Assembly: GCA_037625715.1 (NCBI GenBank)
Contig: JASJHQ010000078.1
Span: forward strand, 1-64,000
From: JABAYQ01 sp018608925
Lineage (GTDB): Bacteria; Bacteroidota; Bacteroidia; Flavobacteriales; UBA7312
Direction of reading: 5' to 3'
Length of the DNA: 64,000 nt
Below, piece after piece: positions 18,045-27,238 of the stretch. The notes under the pieces are model-generated. The model saw only the letters and a program-made list of their open reading frames with translations. It ran no database searches and was not told where the DNA came from. The stretch's first letter is position 1. Every line of letters begins with the position of its first letter. The translations under genes were made by a program, and so were the position numbers.

Positions 18045-19346
18045 TTATCTAAAGTCTTGTTTATCTCTACCTAGGAAAGAAATTACATTTCTAAAGCCTA
18101 TGTAAGATTTTGCAGTATCCTGAAACTCGTAATCTCTAGTTCCTACCTGTATGTAATGAGAAATATCTTTCCAAGAACCACCTCTAATAGCTTTTCTTTT
18201 CAATATCTCTGGATCTGAATCATCTGCATCATATTTAAAGTCAAGGTTTAAATCATGAGCAAAACTGAACGCAGTCTCATCGTATGCGTTATCAGTCCAT
18301 TCAGCTACATTACCAGACATATCATATAGACCAAAGTTATTTGGATTGTATGATGCAACCTTTACTGTTCTTATACCACCATCAGCAGTATAATTTCCTC
18401 TTCGCGGTTTAAAGTTAGCCAAGAAACAACCTGCGTCGTTTGTTGTGTAAGGTCCACCCCAAGGATAAGGAGAAAGATCTAAACCACCTCTAGCAGCATA
18501 CTCCCACTCTGACTCTGTTGGTAATCTAAACTCATCATGTAGTGGTTCTTCTCTTTCGATCAAATAATTATCTAAGATCATTGTTCTCCACTTTGAAAAT
18601 GCAACTGCTTGCTTCCAATTTACACCAACAACTGGGTAGTTGTCGAAAGATGGGTGATGAAAATAGTTCCTAGACCATGGATCGTTATAAGAATAAGCAT
18701 AATCGTGAGTCCAAACTAAAGTATCTGGAAAAATGTTAATCCCTTTTTCGTTAACTTCAAGGAAACCCGATCTATCTTCTAAACCTTCTGGTCTATTTAC
18801 ACGAGCAGATGCTCTTTTGATGTCTAAAGTTTCATAAACGAAATTATATTTTCTAGTATCAAATTCTCTTCTACTGTAAAATCTTTCGTGACCTGGAAGA
18901 TACATTTCTTCTTCAAGAACCTCTCTAACCTCAGCATCCTCCCAACGAATTGTTCTTGACCAATCTAATCTTGGTGGCTCTATAAAATTACCATATTCAT
19001 CTTCTTCGATAAACTCATAACCTGGAACACCATTCTCTCCCAGAAATCTTCTAGCAATCGAATCTCTCACCCAAACAACAAATTGTCTGTATTCGTTATT
19101 AGTAATTTCAGTATCATCGATATAAAAGGCTGCAACAGAAACTGTCTTGTGCTGTGTAACATGAGCGTAAGGGACGTCTTGATCACCAGGACCCATATTA
19201 AAACTTCCTTGAGGAATAAACACCATTCCGTAAGGATCAGTAGGGTTCCATAATGGTCTATTTTGTACTCCAATCAACTCTCCATTACCTGAAGAACAGC
19301 TTATAAGTACCGTCGCAATTAAAGCGAAAAAGATTAAATTTCTCAT
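18045..19346 (-). CDS. gldK: Gliding motility / type IX secretion lipoprotein GldK
   Basis: A 433-residue outer-membrane lipoprotein. The signal peptide ends in LISC with the lipidated Cys at residue 17. The rest is an FGE-sulfatase (formylglycine-generating-enzyme-like) domain, marked by GSFNMGPGDQD (about 48-58), EITNNEYRQFV (about 81-91), FRLPTESEWEYAARGG (about 275-290) and GNVAEWTDNA (about 345-354). The domain is structural here. GldK/PorK forms rings with GldN at the periplasmic side of the outer membrane. It is the first of gldKLMN, with a possible promoter about 95 bases upstream. The length is close to the usual 440-460 residues. Confidence 0.95.
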   Translation of the reverse strand: MRNLIFFALIATVLISCSSGNGELIGVQNRPLWNPTDPYGMVFIPQGSFNMGPGDQDVPYAHVTQHKTVSVAAFYIDDTEITNNEYRQFVVWVRDSIARRFLGENGVPGYEFIEEDEYGNFIEPPRLDWSRTIRWEDAEVREVLEEEMYLPGHERFYSRREFDTRKYNFVYETLDIKRASARVNRPEGLEDRSGFLEVNEKGINIFPDTLVWTHDYAYSYNDPWSRNYFHHPSFDNYPVVGVNWKQAVAFSKWRTMILDNYLIEREEPLHDEFRLPTESEWEYAARGGLDLSPYPWGGPYTTNDAGCFLANFKPRRGNYTADGGIRTVKVASYNPNNFGLYDMSGNVAEWTDNAYDETAFSFAHDLNLDFKYDADDSDPEILKRKAIRGGSWKDISHYIQVGTRDYEFQDTAKSYIGFRNVISFLGRDKQDFR

Positions 19347-19441
19347 ATTTACAATATTTACCCTAAATAGGGAATTAATTTGTATTAATTAAGCCACAAA
19401 ATCACCACCTAATAAAAGATGATGATTAAGTTGAATTTGCA

Positions 19442-19449
19442 CAAATATA
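19442..19449 (-). promoter_or_regulatory. Candidate -7 promoter box for gldKLMN
   Basis: On the minus strand this reads TATATTTG, an exact TAnnTTTG box, about 95 bases upstream of gldK. No convincing -33 TTTG is seen at the right spacing. If active, it would let gldKLMN be transcribed independently of the interrupted porP/sprF upstream. Confidence 0.35.
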
Positions 19450-19455
19450 ATACTT

Positions 19456-20364
19456 TTATAAAAATCTAGGGTTTTTAAACCCTTTAGCTACTTTATTATA
19501 ATCTAATTTAAAACAATAACCTAGCATAAACTCAAAACTACCTGCCTCAGAAACCTTCGAAATTGGCAAATCATAAGAAAAACCAAACTTCAAGTCTTGG
19601 TTAATATGTGTCCCAAAAAGCAACACAGCACCATAACTAGGCCTGAAACTAACGCCACCCCACATCTTTTTATTGTACTCTATCAAAGATGTTAAATCAA
19701 GTGTTGTAGTAACTCCTTCTGACTTAATTAGAACAGAAGGCTTTAACTCTAAATTTGATGATAGTTCATGAACATAACCAGCACTCAAATAATAATGTCT
19801 TTTTAAATCAATTATTCCTTTTGTAGCAGTTAAACTTGCTTCATTTAAATGTTTTGAAGACAAGCCAACATACATTTTGTCAGATTGATAATACAATCCT
19901 AAGCCTAAATCAAGGCCAGCAGCTTTTTCAGTTGTATTAGAAATAGAAGGGTCATTACCTGTTTCGACAACGAAATTTCCGCCATCAACACCATTTTGCA
20001 ACATGCCAACTGAAGCTCCTCATCCTAAGTTTCCTTGCGCTAATTCAATTCGATAAGCGTACGATAAGTTAATACCAGTAAACTCATATTGGCCTATTCC
20101 ATCAGTTAAAACATTCAAACCCAAACCACCATGAAGCAATGATACTGGAGCTTCAACGCTCAGGCTAGTTGTACTCGGGGCACCTTCAAATCCAGCCCAT
20201 TGCGTTCTATTTAAAGCAGTAGCACATATAGCATTATTACTACCAGCATACCCTGGGTTAGAATACAATTCGTTAAACATATATTGACTAAACTGTGGAT
20301 CTTGTTGTGCGCTAGCTACAAGCACAAAAAAGAAAAGAAAAGCACCTAAAAAATATTTTTTCAT
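19456..20364 (-). pseudogene. PorP/SprF-family outer-membrane protein gene interrupted by one in-frame TGA
   Basis: The first part (20364 down to 20020) encodes a signal peptide ending VASAQ and QDPQFSQYMFNELYSNPGYAGS, the unmistakable start of PorP/SprF proteins. It then reaches a TGA at 20020-20022. Reading through that one codon restores the same frame: the next residues are GASVGMLQNGVDGG, and the frame stays open to a normal stop at 19456. The total is about 302 residues, the usual family length, and it ends in beta-barrel sequence. So a single base separates it from an intact gene. The second half could only restart at an internal ATG (20004) without a signal peptide. PorP/SprF proteins work with type IX secretion and often anchor or export a partner. 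Possible causes are a nonsense mutation, a sequencing error or stop readthrough. Confidence 0.85.
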
Positions 20365-20466
20365 AAAAGGAAGTTGTTCTGTAATAATCTACTTACTTCA
20401 TTAATTGATGGCTAAAATAACTATTTTTTTTTGGAGATGAAATACAAATTTCAATTGATGCAATAA

Positions 20467-21621
20467 TTAGTTCACTTTTTGAAATGCCTTCCACCATCTT
20501 TCAGGCACATCTCCGTTACTCGCAAGCAAGTAATCTTTGTATGAACATGGGACAAAACAATTAGGAGACAAATTCAAATTTGAATCAGATAAAATAGGAA
20601 TTTCCATCCACCATTTGTCGTTATGTTTGTTTTTATAAAAGCAAGTATTATACTCGCCATCATGCATAGAAACATGGTATTTAACTAAATTCTCATCATT
20701 AGCAGTTATATTTCTCATTTTATGAAAATATCCTTCAAAAAAGCACCAAACCATCTGAGCAATTAACTTTGAAGTTTGGTTGTTAATATCCCGAACCCCA
20801 TTAAAATTATAAATTGCTAATGACTGAAGTTTATGACCTAATGCTGAATACCTCATTAATTGACATATCTCATCCGAACTAAGTCCATTTGGAGACCCAT
20901 CAACTACTGCGGGTGAATCACTCATTTTTATTGCATTTAAATCTATAGATATGAAATTAGCGTCACGTAATACTGGCTCCACTTCTTCTAAATTGGAACG
21001 AATTTCTCCTAATCGATGAGCATCAAAAAAAAGCTTGTTCAATAATTCTACTTCGGGCCTTGAAACCAAATAAGACTGATAACCAAGATTGCTGAAGTTG
21101 AACAACACATTGGGTTGATGGTTGAAAATATGACTCAAATAAGATCTCGAATTTACACTCTGTTCGTTGATCCCAAGATCAAATCGAGAATCAATAGAAA
21201 CCATATTGCAAAACTGTTTAGTCTGAACAAATGATCTGTATTGACCAATTGTGCAGTCTTGAGAACCACCTATAAATAATGCTAAAAAGCCTCTTTCGTT
21301 GCATTCCTGCAAGACGTCTGCTAATAACTGATAAGTATCGGACGGGGAAGCTCCAAGCTTTAAATCCCCAAGGTCCGCTATACGCAGCCTATTTTCTCCT
21401 TGAAAAAGAGAAAATAGTTGAAAACGAATATCATTAAAATCTAACTTTTCAATTTCAGAATCTAAGCCCCTATTTTCAACAACAGAAAAAATAACGACAT
21501 CAGCTTCAGATAAGTTTGGAAAATTACCCTGAGTATAAACATCTACTAAAGCACCTAGTTGACCAGACGTAAATTGGTCTGATTGATGTTCAACAGGATC
21601 AAAACTAAGCTCAAACTCCAT
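20467..21621 (-). CDS. Arginase/agmatinase-fold protein with altered metal-binding residues
   Basis: About 384 residues with the overall ureohydrolase pattern: FIGGSQDCTIG (about 116-126), VSIDSRFDLG (about 141-150) and FISIDLNAIKMSDSPA (about 223-238). These align with the three arginase metal motifs GG-H-D/S, DAH-D and S-D-D-DP. However, the first His is Gln, the His of DAHxD is Arg, and the second Asp of the last motif is Asn. Three of the six manganese ligands are therefore missing, and classic arginase or formimidoylglutamase activity is unlikely. I choose the ATG at 21621, one base after the topA stop. A TTG 24 bases upstream would overlap topA. It lies between topA and the gld block, which hints at an envelope or regulatory role, but that is only context. 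Confidence 0.8.
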   Translation of the reverse strand: MEFELSFDPVEHQSDQFTSGQLGALVDVYTQGNFPNLSEADVVIFSVVENRGLDSEIEKLDFNDIRFQLFSLFQGENRLRIADLGDLKLGASPSDTYQLLADVLQECNERGFLALFIGGSQDCTIGQYRSFVQTKQFCNMVSIDSRFDLGINEQSVNSRSYLSHIFNHQPNVLFNFSNLGYQSYLVSRPEVELLNKLFFDAHRLGEIRSNLEEVEPVLRDANFISIDLNAIKMSDSPAVVDGSPNGLSSDEICQLMRYSALGHKLQSLAIYNFNGVRDINNQTSKLIAQMVWCFFEGYFHKMRNITANDENLVKYHVSMHDGEYNTCFYKNKHNDKWWMEIPILSDSNLNLSPNCFVPCSYKDYLLASNGDVPERWWKAFQKVN

Positions 21622-21622
21622 T

Positions 21623-23929
21623 TTATTTCTTTTGGGCTTCGCCAAGAGTTAAGCAATCTTCTCTGCTTAAACTTTTAGGATCAGTACCTTTTGGAATTTT
21701 AACATTCTTTTTGTTTTTCCTAGCGCCTTCACCAATCTGGATAAAAGGACCATATCTTCCATTTAAAACCTGAACCAATGGAGTTCCTTCAAAACGATTT
21801 ATAGTTTTTTCTGCTTCCGCTTTTCTATGAGCTAATATTAATTCAATCGATCTATCGATTTCAATAGTCATTGGCTCATCTCCGTCGTCTTTCTTGATAG
21901 AAACAAATTTTCCTTTGTGTCTAAGATATGGGCCAAATCTTCCGATTGCAGCCACAACATCTTCTTCTTCAAATACTCCAACAGTCCTTGGCAACTTATA
22001 CAATTCTAAAGCTTCTTCTAGAGTGATATCAGTAATACTTTGAGTTGACAACAATGAAGCAAACCTTGGTTTCACCTCTTCCGAGCCTTCCCCTATTTGA
22101 GCCATAGGGCCAAAACGACCTATCCTAACATATACATTTTCATCTGTCTTAGGGTCTTTTCCTAATAACCTTTGACCTTTAGCAGATTCTGAATTATCAA
22201 TTACATCATTTACTTTAGCAACAAAAGGACCATAAAACTGACCAATCATGTCATTCCACTTCTTCTCTCCGTTAGCAATAAGGTCAAATTCTTTCTCTAC
22301 ATCAGCAGTAAAACTATAATCCATTACTCCTTCAAAATTTTCTAGCAAGAAGTTTGTAACTACAATTCCGATATCAGTAGGAAGCATTTTAGATTTATCA
22401 GATCCTGATTTTTCTTTCTTGCTAACTTCTTCAATTTGAGAATCGTCTAGTGTTAATACAGAATAAGCTCTCTCAACCCCTTCACTTTGACCTTTTTCAA
22501 CATAACCTCTATTCTGAACAGTTGTAATAGTTGCAGCATAGGTAGAAGGGCGTCCGATACCAAGTTCTTCCAATTTCTTCACCAAACTAGCCTCTGTAAA
22601 TCTTGCTTTTGGCTTAGAAAAACGTTCCGTAGCAGTAATAACCTTTCTGCTTAACTGATCTCCTTCTTCTAACTTAGGCAGCATTCCACTTTGCTCTTCT
22701 CCTTCTTCATCTACTCCTTCCAAATAAACTTTGAGGAATCCTTCAAACTTTATCATTTCACCTTTAGCAACCAATTTATGCTCGCTTTCGGAAACTATAA
22801 TTTCTGCAGTAGTTCTTTCTAATTGAGCATCTGCCATTTGAGAAGAAATAGTTCTTTTCCAAATTAAATCGTAAAGTCTTTGATTATTTCTTTCGCCTTC
22901 AACAGTAGCATGTACTAAATCAGTAGGTCGGATTGCTTCGTGAGCTTCTTGAGCACCTTTTGACTTAGTGGTGTATTTCCTTACTTGTGCGTATTCTTCT
23001 CCATATAATTTTGAGATCTGTTCGCCAGCAGCTTTAACAGCAGTGTCAGACAAGTTCATACTATCGGTTCTCATGTATGTAATCTTACCTGCTTCGTAAA
23101 GCTTTTGAGCAACACTCATGGTTTGCCCTACAGAAAAACCTAATTTTCTAGACGCCTCTTGCTGAAGCGTTGATGTAGTAAAAGGAGCTGCTGGAGATTT
23201 TTTAGCAGGCTTCTTCTGCATAGAAGAAATATGAAATTCTGATTTAGAACAAACAGTTAGAAAATCTTTAGCTTCTTCCTTAGTTTTGAATCTTTTAGGC
23301 AATTCGGCCTTAAATATTTTTTTGTCTTTAGAATAAAACTCTGCTACTATTTTATAATCTGAGCTGGCAAGAAAGCCTCTTATTTCATTTTCTCTCTCCA
23401 CAATCAATCTAACAGCAACAGACTGAACTCTACCAGCAGACAAGCCTTGTTTTACTTTACGCCATAAAACTGGAGAAAGCTCAAAACCAACTAATCTATC
23501 TAGTACCCTTCTAGCTTGTTGAGCGTTTACTAGCTGAATATCCAATTCTCTTGGATTATCTACTGCTTTTGTTATTGCAGCTTTAGTAATTTCATTAAAA
23601 ACAATTCTTTTGATCTTAGACTCATCTAACTTTAAAGCTTCAATTAAGTGCCAAGCAATAGCTTCTCCCTCACGGTCCTCATCCGTCGCTAGCCATACAG
23701 TTTCTGATTTATCTGATAATTTCTTCAATTCTGAAACTACTGCCTTTTTATCTGGAGTTATTTCATATCTAGGCTCGAAACCATTATCAACATCAATAGC
23801 CATCCCACCTTTTTTAGGTAAATCACGGATGTGACCAATACTAGATTTTACAATAAAGTCTTTACCAAGAAAGCCTTCGATTGTTTTTGCTTTAGCTGGT
23901 GACTCAACAATTACTAAATTTTTAGCCAT
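21623..23929 (-). CDS. topA: DNA topoisomerase I (type IA)
   Basis: A 768-residue type IA topoisomerase that relaxes negative supercoils by a covalent 5'-phosphotyrosine intermediate. Seen: the Toprim domain with VIVESPAKAKTI (about 6-17, Glu9) and ATDEDREGEAIAWH (about 81-94). QGLSAGRVQSVAVRLIVERE (161-180) is next, then the active-site motif ITYMRTDS with Tyr285. The C-terminal third has several repeats of the form RFGPxxQIGEG and GRFGPYLRHKGKFVSIK instead of the zinc-finger domains of the E. coli enzyme, as usual in Bacteroidota. It probably starts the transcription unit that runs into the arginase-fold gene. A -7 box lies just upstream. Confidence 0.97.
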   Translation of the reverse strand: MAKNLVIVESPAKAKTIEGFLGKDFIVKSSIGHIRDLPKKGGMAIDVDNGFEPRYEITPDKKAVVSELKKLSDKSETVWLATDEDREGEAIAWHLIEALKLDESKIKRIVFNEITKAAITKAVDNPRELDIQLVNAQQARRVLDRLVGFELSPVLWRKVKQGLSAGRVQSVAVRLIVERENEIRGFLASSDYKIVAEFYSKDKKIFKAELPKRFKTKEEAKDFLTVCSKSEFHISSMQKKPAKKSPAAPFTTSTLQQEASRKLGFSVGQTMSVAQKLYEAGKITYMRTDSMNLSDTAVKAAGEQISKLYGEEYAQVRKYTTKSKGAQEAHEAIRPTDLVHATVEGERNNQRLYDLIWKRTISSQMADAQLERTTAEIIVSESEHKLVAKGEMIKFEGFLKVYLEGVDEEGEEQSGMLPKLEEGDQLSRKVITATERFSKPKARFTEASLVKKLEELGIGRPSTYAATITTVQNRGYVEKGQSEGVERAYSVLTLDDSQIEEVSKKEKSGSDKSKMLPTDIGIVVTNFLLENFEGVMDYSFTADVEKEFDLIANGEKKWNDMIGQFYGPFVAKVNDVIDNSESAKGQRLLGKDPKTDENVYVRIGRFGPMAQIGEGSEEVKPRFASLLSTQSITDITLEEALELYKLPRTVGVFEEEDVVAAIGRFGPYLRHKGKFVSIKKDDGDEPMTIEIDRSIELILAHRKAEAEKTINRFEGTPLVQVLNGRYGPFIQIGEGARKNKKNVKIPKGTDPKSLSREDCLTLGEAQKK

Positions 23930-23959
23930 AAGTTTACTTTATTAAATGAAATTGAGCCG

Positions 23960-23967
23960 CAAATATA
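23960..23967 (-). promoter_or_regulatory. Candidate -7 promoter box for topA
   Basis: On the minus strand this reads TATATTTG, an exact TAnnTTTG match, 30 bases upstream of the topA ATG. It lies in the 182-base divergent region between topA and miaB. A clear -33 TTTG at about 19 bases is not visible. The rest of this region is AT-rich and shows no gene. Confidence 0.45.
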
Positions 23968-24087
23968 AAACAATCTAATTCTAATTTATATACCACTTAC
24001 TAATCCAAACTTAGATTTTTTTGCTTATATTATTTTATAATATAAATTTTACAAAAAAAAATATTTCTGCCAATATGTCAGATTTCA

Positions 24088-24095
24088 TACATTTG
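24088..24095 (+). promoter_or_regulatory. Candidate -7 promoter box for miaB operon
   Basis: TACATTTG, an exact TAnnTTTG match, 16 bases before the miaB ATG. A TTTC at 24064-24067, 20 bases upstream of the box, may be a weak -33 element. It would drive miaB, the sigma-54 activator and the genes that follow. Confidence 0.5.
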
Positions 24096-24111
24096 CAATT
24101 ATTTATAAAAA

Positions 24112-25563
24112 ATGAGCATAGAGAGTAAAGACAAAATAATTTCTGAAGAAAGACAAGGCGAAACAATTCAAAATGTTGGCAAAAGTAGTGGCAAGAAAAT
24201 GTATATCGAAAGCTATGGCTGTCAAATGAACTTTTCCGACAGTGAAATAGTTGCCTCTATTTTACAGAAGGATGGGTTTTCGTCAACTCCAAATCTTGAA
24301 GATGCAGATATCGTTTTAGTAAATACTTGCTCCATAAGAGAAAAGGCAGAAACCACTGTAAGAAATAGATTAAAGGTTTATAATGCAATTAAAAGAACAC
24401 AAAACCCTAAAATGATGGTAGGTGTTTTAGGCTGCATGGCAGAACGATTAAAAGAAAAATTTCTTGAAGAAGAAAAATTAGTTGATATAGTTGTAGGGCC
24501 AGATGCATACCGAGATCTACCAAACTTAATTGACGAAGTAAATGATGGAAGAAAAGCAGTAAATGTAATTCTGTCAAAAGAAGAAACTTACGCAGAAATC
24601 AGTCCTGTTAGACTTGGTGGAAACGGAATAACCGCTTTTGTATCAATAATGAGAGGTTGCGATAACATGTGCACTTTTTGTGTTGTCCCATTTACTAGAG
24701 GGAGAGAGAGAAGCAGAGACCCTAAAAGCATACTAAACGAATGTTTAGACTTAGTTAAAAATGGATACAAAGAGGTAACTCTTTTAGGCCAAAATGTAGA
24801 TTCTTACTTATGGTCTGGAGGAGGACTTAAAAAAGATTTCGAAAAGCTCAGTATAGAAGAAAAAGACAAAAGCGTAAATTTCTCTCAGCTATTAGATCTA
24901 GTCGCTCAAGTCGATCCTAGTTTAAGAATTCGATTCTCCACTTCTCATCCAAAAGACATGAATGATGACGTTATTCACGTAATGGCTAAACACGAAAATA
25001 TATGTGACCATGTTCACTTACCAGTTCAGTCAGGTAATAGTAGAATATTGGAAATGATGAATAGAGGATATACTAGAGAGTGGTATATTAACAGAATTGA
25101 ATCTATTAGAAAAATTATTCCAAATTGTGGTATTTCAATGGATATCATTTCTGGATTTTGCTCTGAAACAGAACAAGACCATAAAGACACATTGAGCTTA
25201 ATGGAAGAGGTAAAGTATGACTTCGGATATATGTTTAGCTATTCCGAACGACCAAACACACAAGCACAGAGAAAGTTTGAAGATGATGTAAGTGTAGAAA
25301 TTAAAAAAGTAAGATTACAAGAAATTGTTGATCTTCAAAGAAAACACTCAAAAATTAGAGTAGAAACACGTCTTAATAAAACACACAAAGTTTTAGTAGA
25401 AGGATTTTCTAAAAAATCAAAAGAGCATTTATACGGAAGAACAACGTTTAATACGGTAGTTGTCTTTCCAAAAGAAAATTACAAGCCAGGTGACTATGTG
25501 TTAGTTAAAGCGAATACATGTACCTCAGCAACTCTTATTGGTAAAGCAGTAAAATTAGCATGA
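24112..25563 (+). CDS. miaB: tRNA-2-methylthio-N6-dimethylallyladenosine synthase MiaB
   Basis: A 483-residue radical-SAM methylthiotransferase that adds a methylthio group to i6A37 of tRNAs reading UNN codons. The N-terminal UPF0004 domain has Cys37 (ESYGCQMNFSDSE), Cys73 (VNTCSIREKAE) and Cys108 (GCMAERLKE), which bind the auxiliary iron-sulfur cluster. The radical-SAM motif RGCDNMCTFC gives Cys183, Cys187 and Cys190 (CxxxCxxC). A TRAM domain occupies about 410-480. About 30 polar residues precede the first motif, a little longer than usual. The TGA overlaps the next start as ATGA, so it is translationally coupled to the sigma-54 activator gene. Confidence 0.97.
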   Translation: MSIESKDKIISEERQGETIQNVGKSSGKKMYIESYGCQMNFSDSEIVASILQKDGFSSTPNLEDADIVLVNTCSIREKAETTVRNRLKVYNAIKRTQNPKMMVGVLGCMAERLKEKFLEEEKLVDIVVGPDAYRDLPNLIDEVNDGRKAVNVILSKEETYAEISPVRLGGNGITAFVSIMRGCDNMCTFCVVPFTRGRERSRDPKSILNECLDLVKNGYKEVTLLGQNVDSYLWSGGGLKKDFEKLSIEEKDKSVNFSQLLDLVAQVDPSLRIRFSTSHPKDMNDDVIHVMAKHENICDHVHLPVQSGNSRILEMMNRGYTREWYINRIESIRKIIPNCGISMDIISGFCSETEQDHKDTLSLMEEVKYDFGYMFSYSERPNTQAQRKFEDDVSVEIKKVRLQEIVDLQRKHSKIRVETRLNKTHKVLVEGFSKKSKEHLYGRTTFNTVVVFPKENYKPGDYVLVKANTCTSATLIGKAVKLA

Positions 25564-26744
25564 TAAATCATCACGAAATAAAAAGAAGATTTGGCATCAT
25601 AGGCACATCTAATAAGCTAGATCGAGCTATCGAAACTGCTTTACAGATTGCTACAACAGACTTATCTATCTTAATTACTGGAGAAAGCGGAACTGGAAAA
25701 GAGGCTATGCCTAAAATCATTCATGAAGGAAGCCAAAGGAAACACAATAAATACATTGCGGTAAATTGTGGGGCTATACCTGAAGGAACTATTGATTCCG
25801 AATTATTCGGACACGAAAAAGGCGCTTTTACAGGTGCTAGCGAACAAAGAAAAGGATATTTTGAATATGCCGACAATGGAACTATCTTTTTAGATGAAGT
25901 TGGTGAATTACCATTAAGTACCCAAGTTCGATTACTTAGAGTATTAGAAACTGGAGAATTTATGAAGGTAGGTTCAAGTGAAATTAAAAAAGTGAATGTT
26001 AGAGTAGTAGCTGCAACCAATGTAGACATGGAAAAAGCTATTGCAAAAGGCAAATTTAGAGAAGACTTATACTATCGACTTAATACAGTTAGTATAAAAA
26101 TTCCTTCATTAAGAGAGAGAAAAGAAGATGTCCATTTGTTATTTCGTAAATTTTGTGCTGACTTTGGGGATAGATACCACCTTCCATCTATTAGACTTGA
26201 AGAGGATGCTGTTAAACTTTTAGAGAGCTACAGCTGGCCAGGAAACATTCGTCAACTAAAGAATCTTGCTGAGCAAATATCAGCTATTGAAAAAGATAGA
26301 TCGATTTCTTCACAGACAATATCCAAGTACATACCGAAGCAAAATAACTCACCTATTCTTTTTAAGCAGGAAGATAAAGACGGAGATTTTTCAGAAAGAG
26401 AAATCTTGTATAAAGTGCTTTTTGACATGAAGAATGATCTAAATCAATTAAAAAAAGTCACTAACAATCTGATAAACGGTAATAGTCCTATAGTTCAAAA
26501 AGATAGCAATATAATGGACGAAGAAATTAATAAAACTAGTATTGTACAGAAATCTATCACGTATCAAAACGAACAGCTAGAATTAAAACAAGAAAATGAA
26601 ACAATTTTCACCTTGCAAGATCACGAAATAAAAATGATCAAAGAATCGTTGCTAAGACACCAAGGAAGAAGAAAGGATGCTGCTGATGAATTAGGAATTT
26701 CAGAAAGAACCTTATACCGTAAAATAAAAGAGTATAAATTATGA
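25560..26744 (+). CDS. Sigma-54-dependent transcriptional activator (AAA+ plus Fis-type HTH, no receiver)
   Basis: A 394-residue enhancer-binding protein. The AAA+ domain starts almost at the N-terminus, with Walker A GESGTGKE (41-48), the sigma-54 contact motif GAFTGA (88-93) and Walker B GTIFLDEVGE (107-116). LRVLETGEFMKVGSSE (about 127-142) and VRVVAATN follow. An acidic, Gln/Asn-rich linker spans about 260-355. The protein ends with a Fis-type helix-turn-helix, RRKDAADELGISERTLYRKIKEY (about 369-391; key residues AADELGISERTLYRKI). There is no receiver or sensory domain, so activity may be set by abundance or a partner. It overlaps lptE by four bases (ATGA). The targets are unknown. Confidence 0.95.
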   Translation: MINHHEIKRRFGIIGTSNKLDRAIETALQIATTDLSILITGESGTGKEAMPKIIHEGSQRKHNKYIAVNCGAIPEGTIDSELFGHEKGAFTGASEQRKGYFEYADNGTIFLDEVGELPLSTQVRLLRVLETGEFMKVGSSEIKKVNVRVVAATNVDMEKAIAKGKFREDLYYRLNTVSIKIPSLRERKEDVHLLFRKFCADFGDRYHLPSIRLEEDAVKLLESYSWPGNIRQLKNLAEQISAIEKDRSISSQTISKYIPKQNNSPILFKQEDKDGDFSEREILYKVLFDMKNDLNQLKKVTNNLINGNSPIVQKDSNIMDEEINKTSIVQKSITYQNEQLELKQENETIFTLQDHEIKMIKESLLRHQGRRKDAADELGISERTLYRKIKEYKL

Positions 26745-27238
26745 AAATAACATCCTACTTTTTCTTATTATTTATTGTTCTTCAATCGTGTGGAATATAT
26801 TCTTTTACAGGAGCTTCTATTTCAAGCGAAATAAACTCTGTAAGTGTTTCAAACTTTAGTGTTTTAGCGCCTTCATCCCCGCCAGTTTTGAGCAACTTAT
26901 TAAGCGAAACTCTTAAAGACAAATTTAACGACGAAACTAGTTTGTCTATTTTCTCCAACAATGGCGATTTACAATTTGAAGGTGAAGTTACCTCCTACAG
27001 TCTAAAACCAATTGCGATACAAGCAGATGAAACAGCTGCTCAAAACAGACTGACGATTACTGTAAAAGTAAAATACACCAATACAAAAGACGACGAATTT
27101 AACTACCACGCTAATTTCTCAAGATTCAGAGACTATTCAAGTACTCAAGAATTATCGTCAGTAGAACAACAATTATTAGAAGAAATAGCCCAAGAACTAG
27201 TAGAGGATATTTTCAATAAAGCTTTAACAAATTGGTAA
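26741..27238 (+). CDS. lptE: LptE-family LPS-assembly lipoprotein
   Basis: A 165-residue outer-membrane lipoprotein. The signal peptide ends LQSC with the lipidated Cys at residue 17, followed at once by GIYSFTGASI, which matches the N-terminal GxYSFxGxSI pattern of Bacteroidota LptE. The rest alternates beta strands and ends in a helical region (about 135-163). LptE plugs and supports the LptD barrel that inserts lipopolysaccharide in the outer leaflet. It starts within the last codons of the sigma-54 activator and overlaps the next gene by seven bases. LptC of the same pathway is at 60403-60906. Confidence 0.9.
   Translation: MKITSYFFLLFIVLQSCGIYSFTGASISSEINSVSVSNFSVLAPSSPPVLSNLLSETLKDKFNDETSLSIFSNNGDLQFEGEVTSYSLKPIAIQADETAAQNRLTITVKVKYTNTKDDEFNYHANFSRFRDYSSTQELSSVEQQLLEEIAQELVEDIFNKALTNW

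Noticed and set aside
20020..20022. TGA as tryptophan or selenocysteine
   Set aside because: TGA ends miaB, rsmA, mgtE and fbp normally, and all recognised proteins use TGG for Trp. No selenocysteine insertion hairpin is evident after the codon, and the family has no selenoproteins that I know of.
20467..21621. Calling this gene a true arginase or formimidoylglutamase
   Set aside because: Three of the six metal ligands are replaced, so the standard activity cannot be supported.
23930..24111. RNA gene or small ORF in the largest intergenic gap
   Set aside because: The 182 bases are AT-rich and contain only divergent promoter-like boxes. No cloverleaf or convincing reading frame was found.
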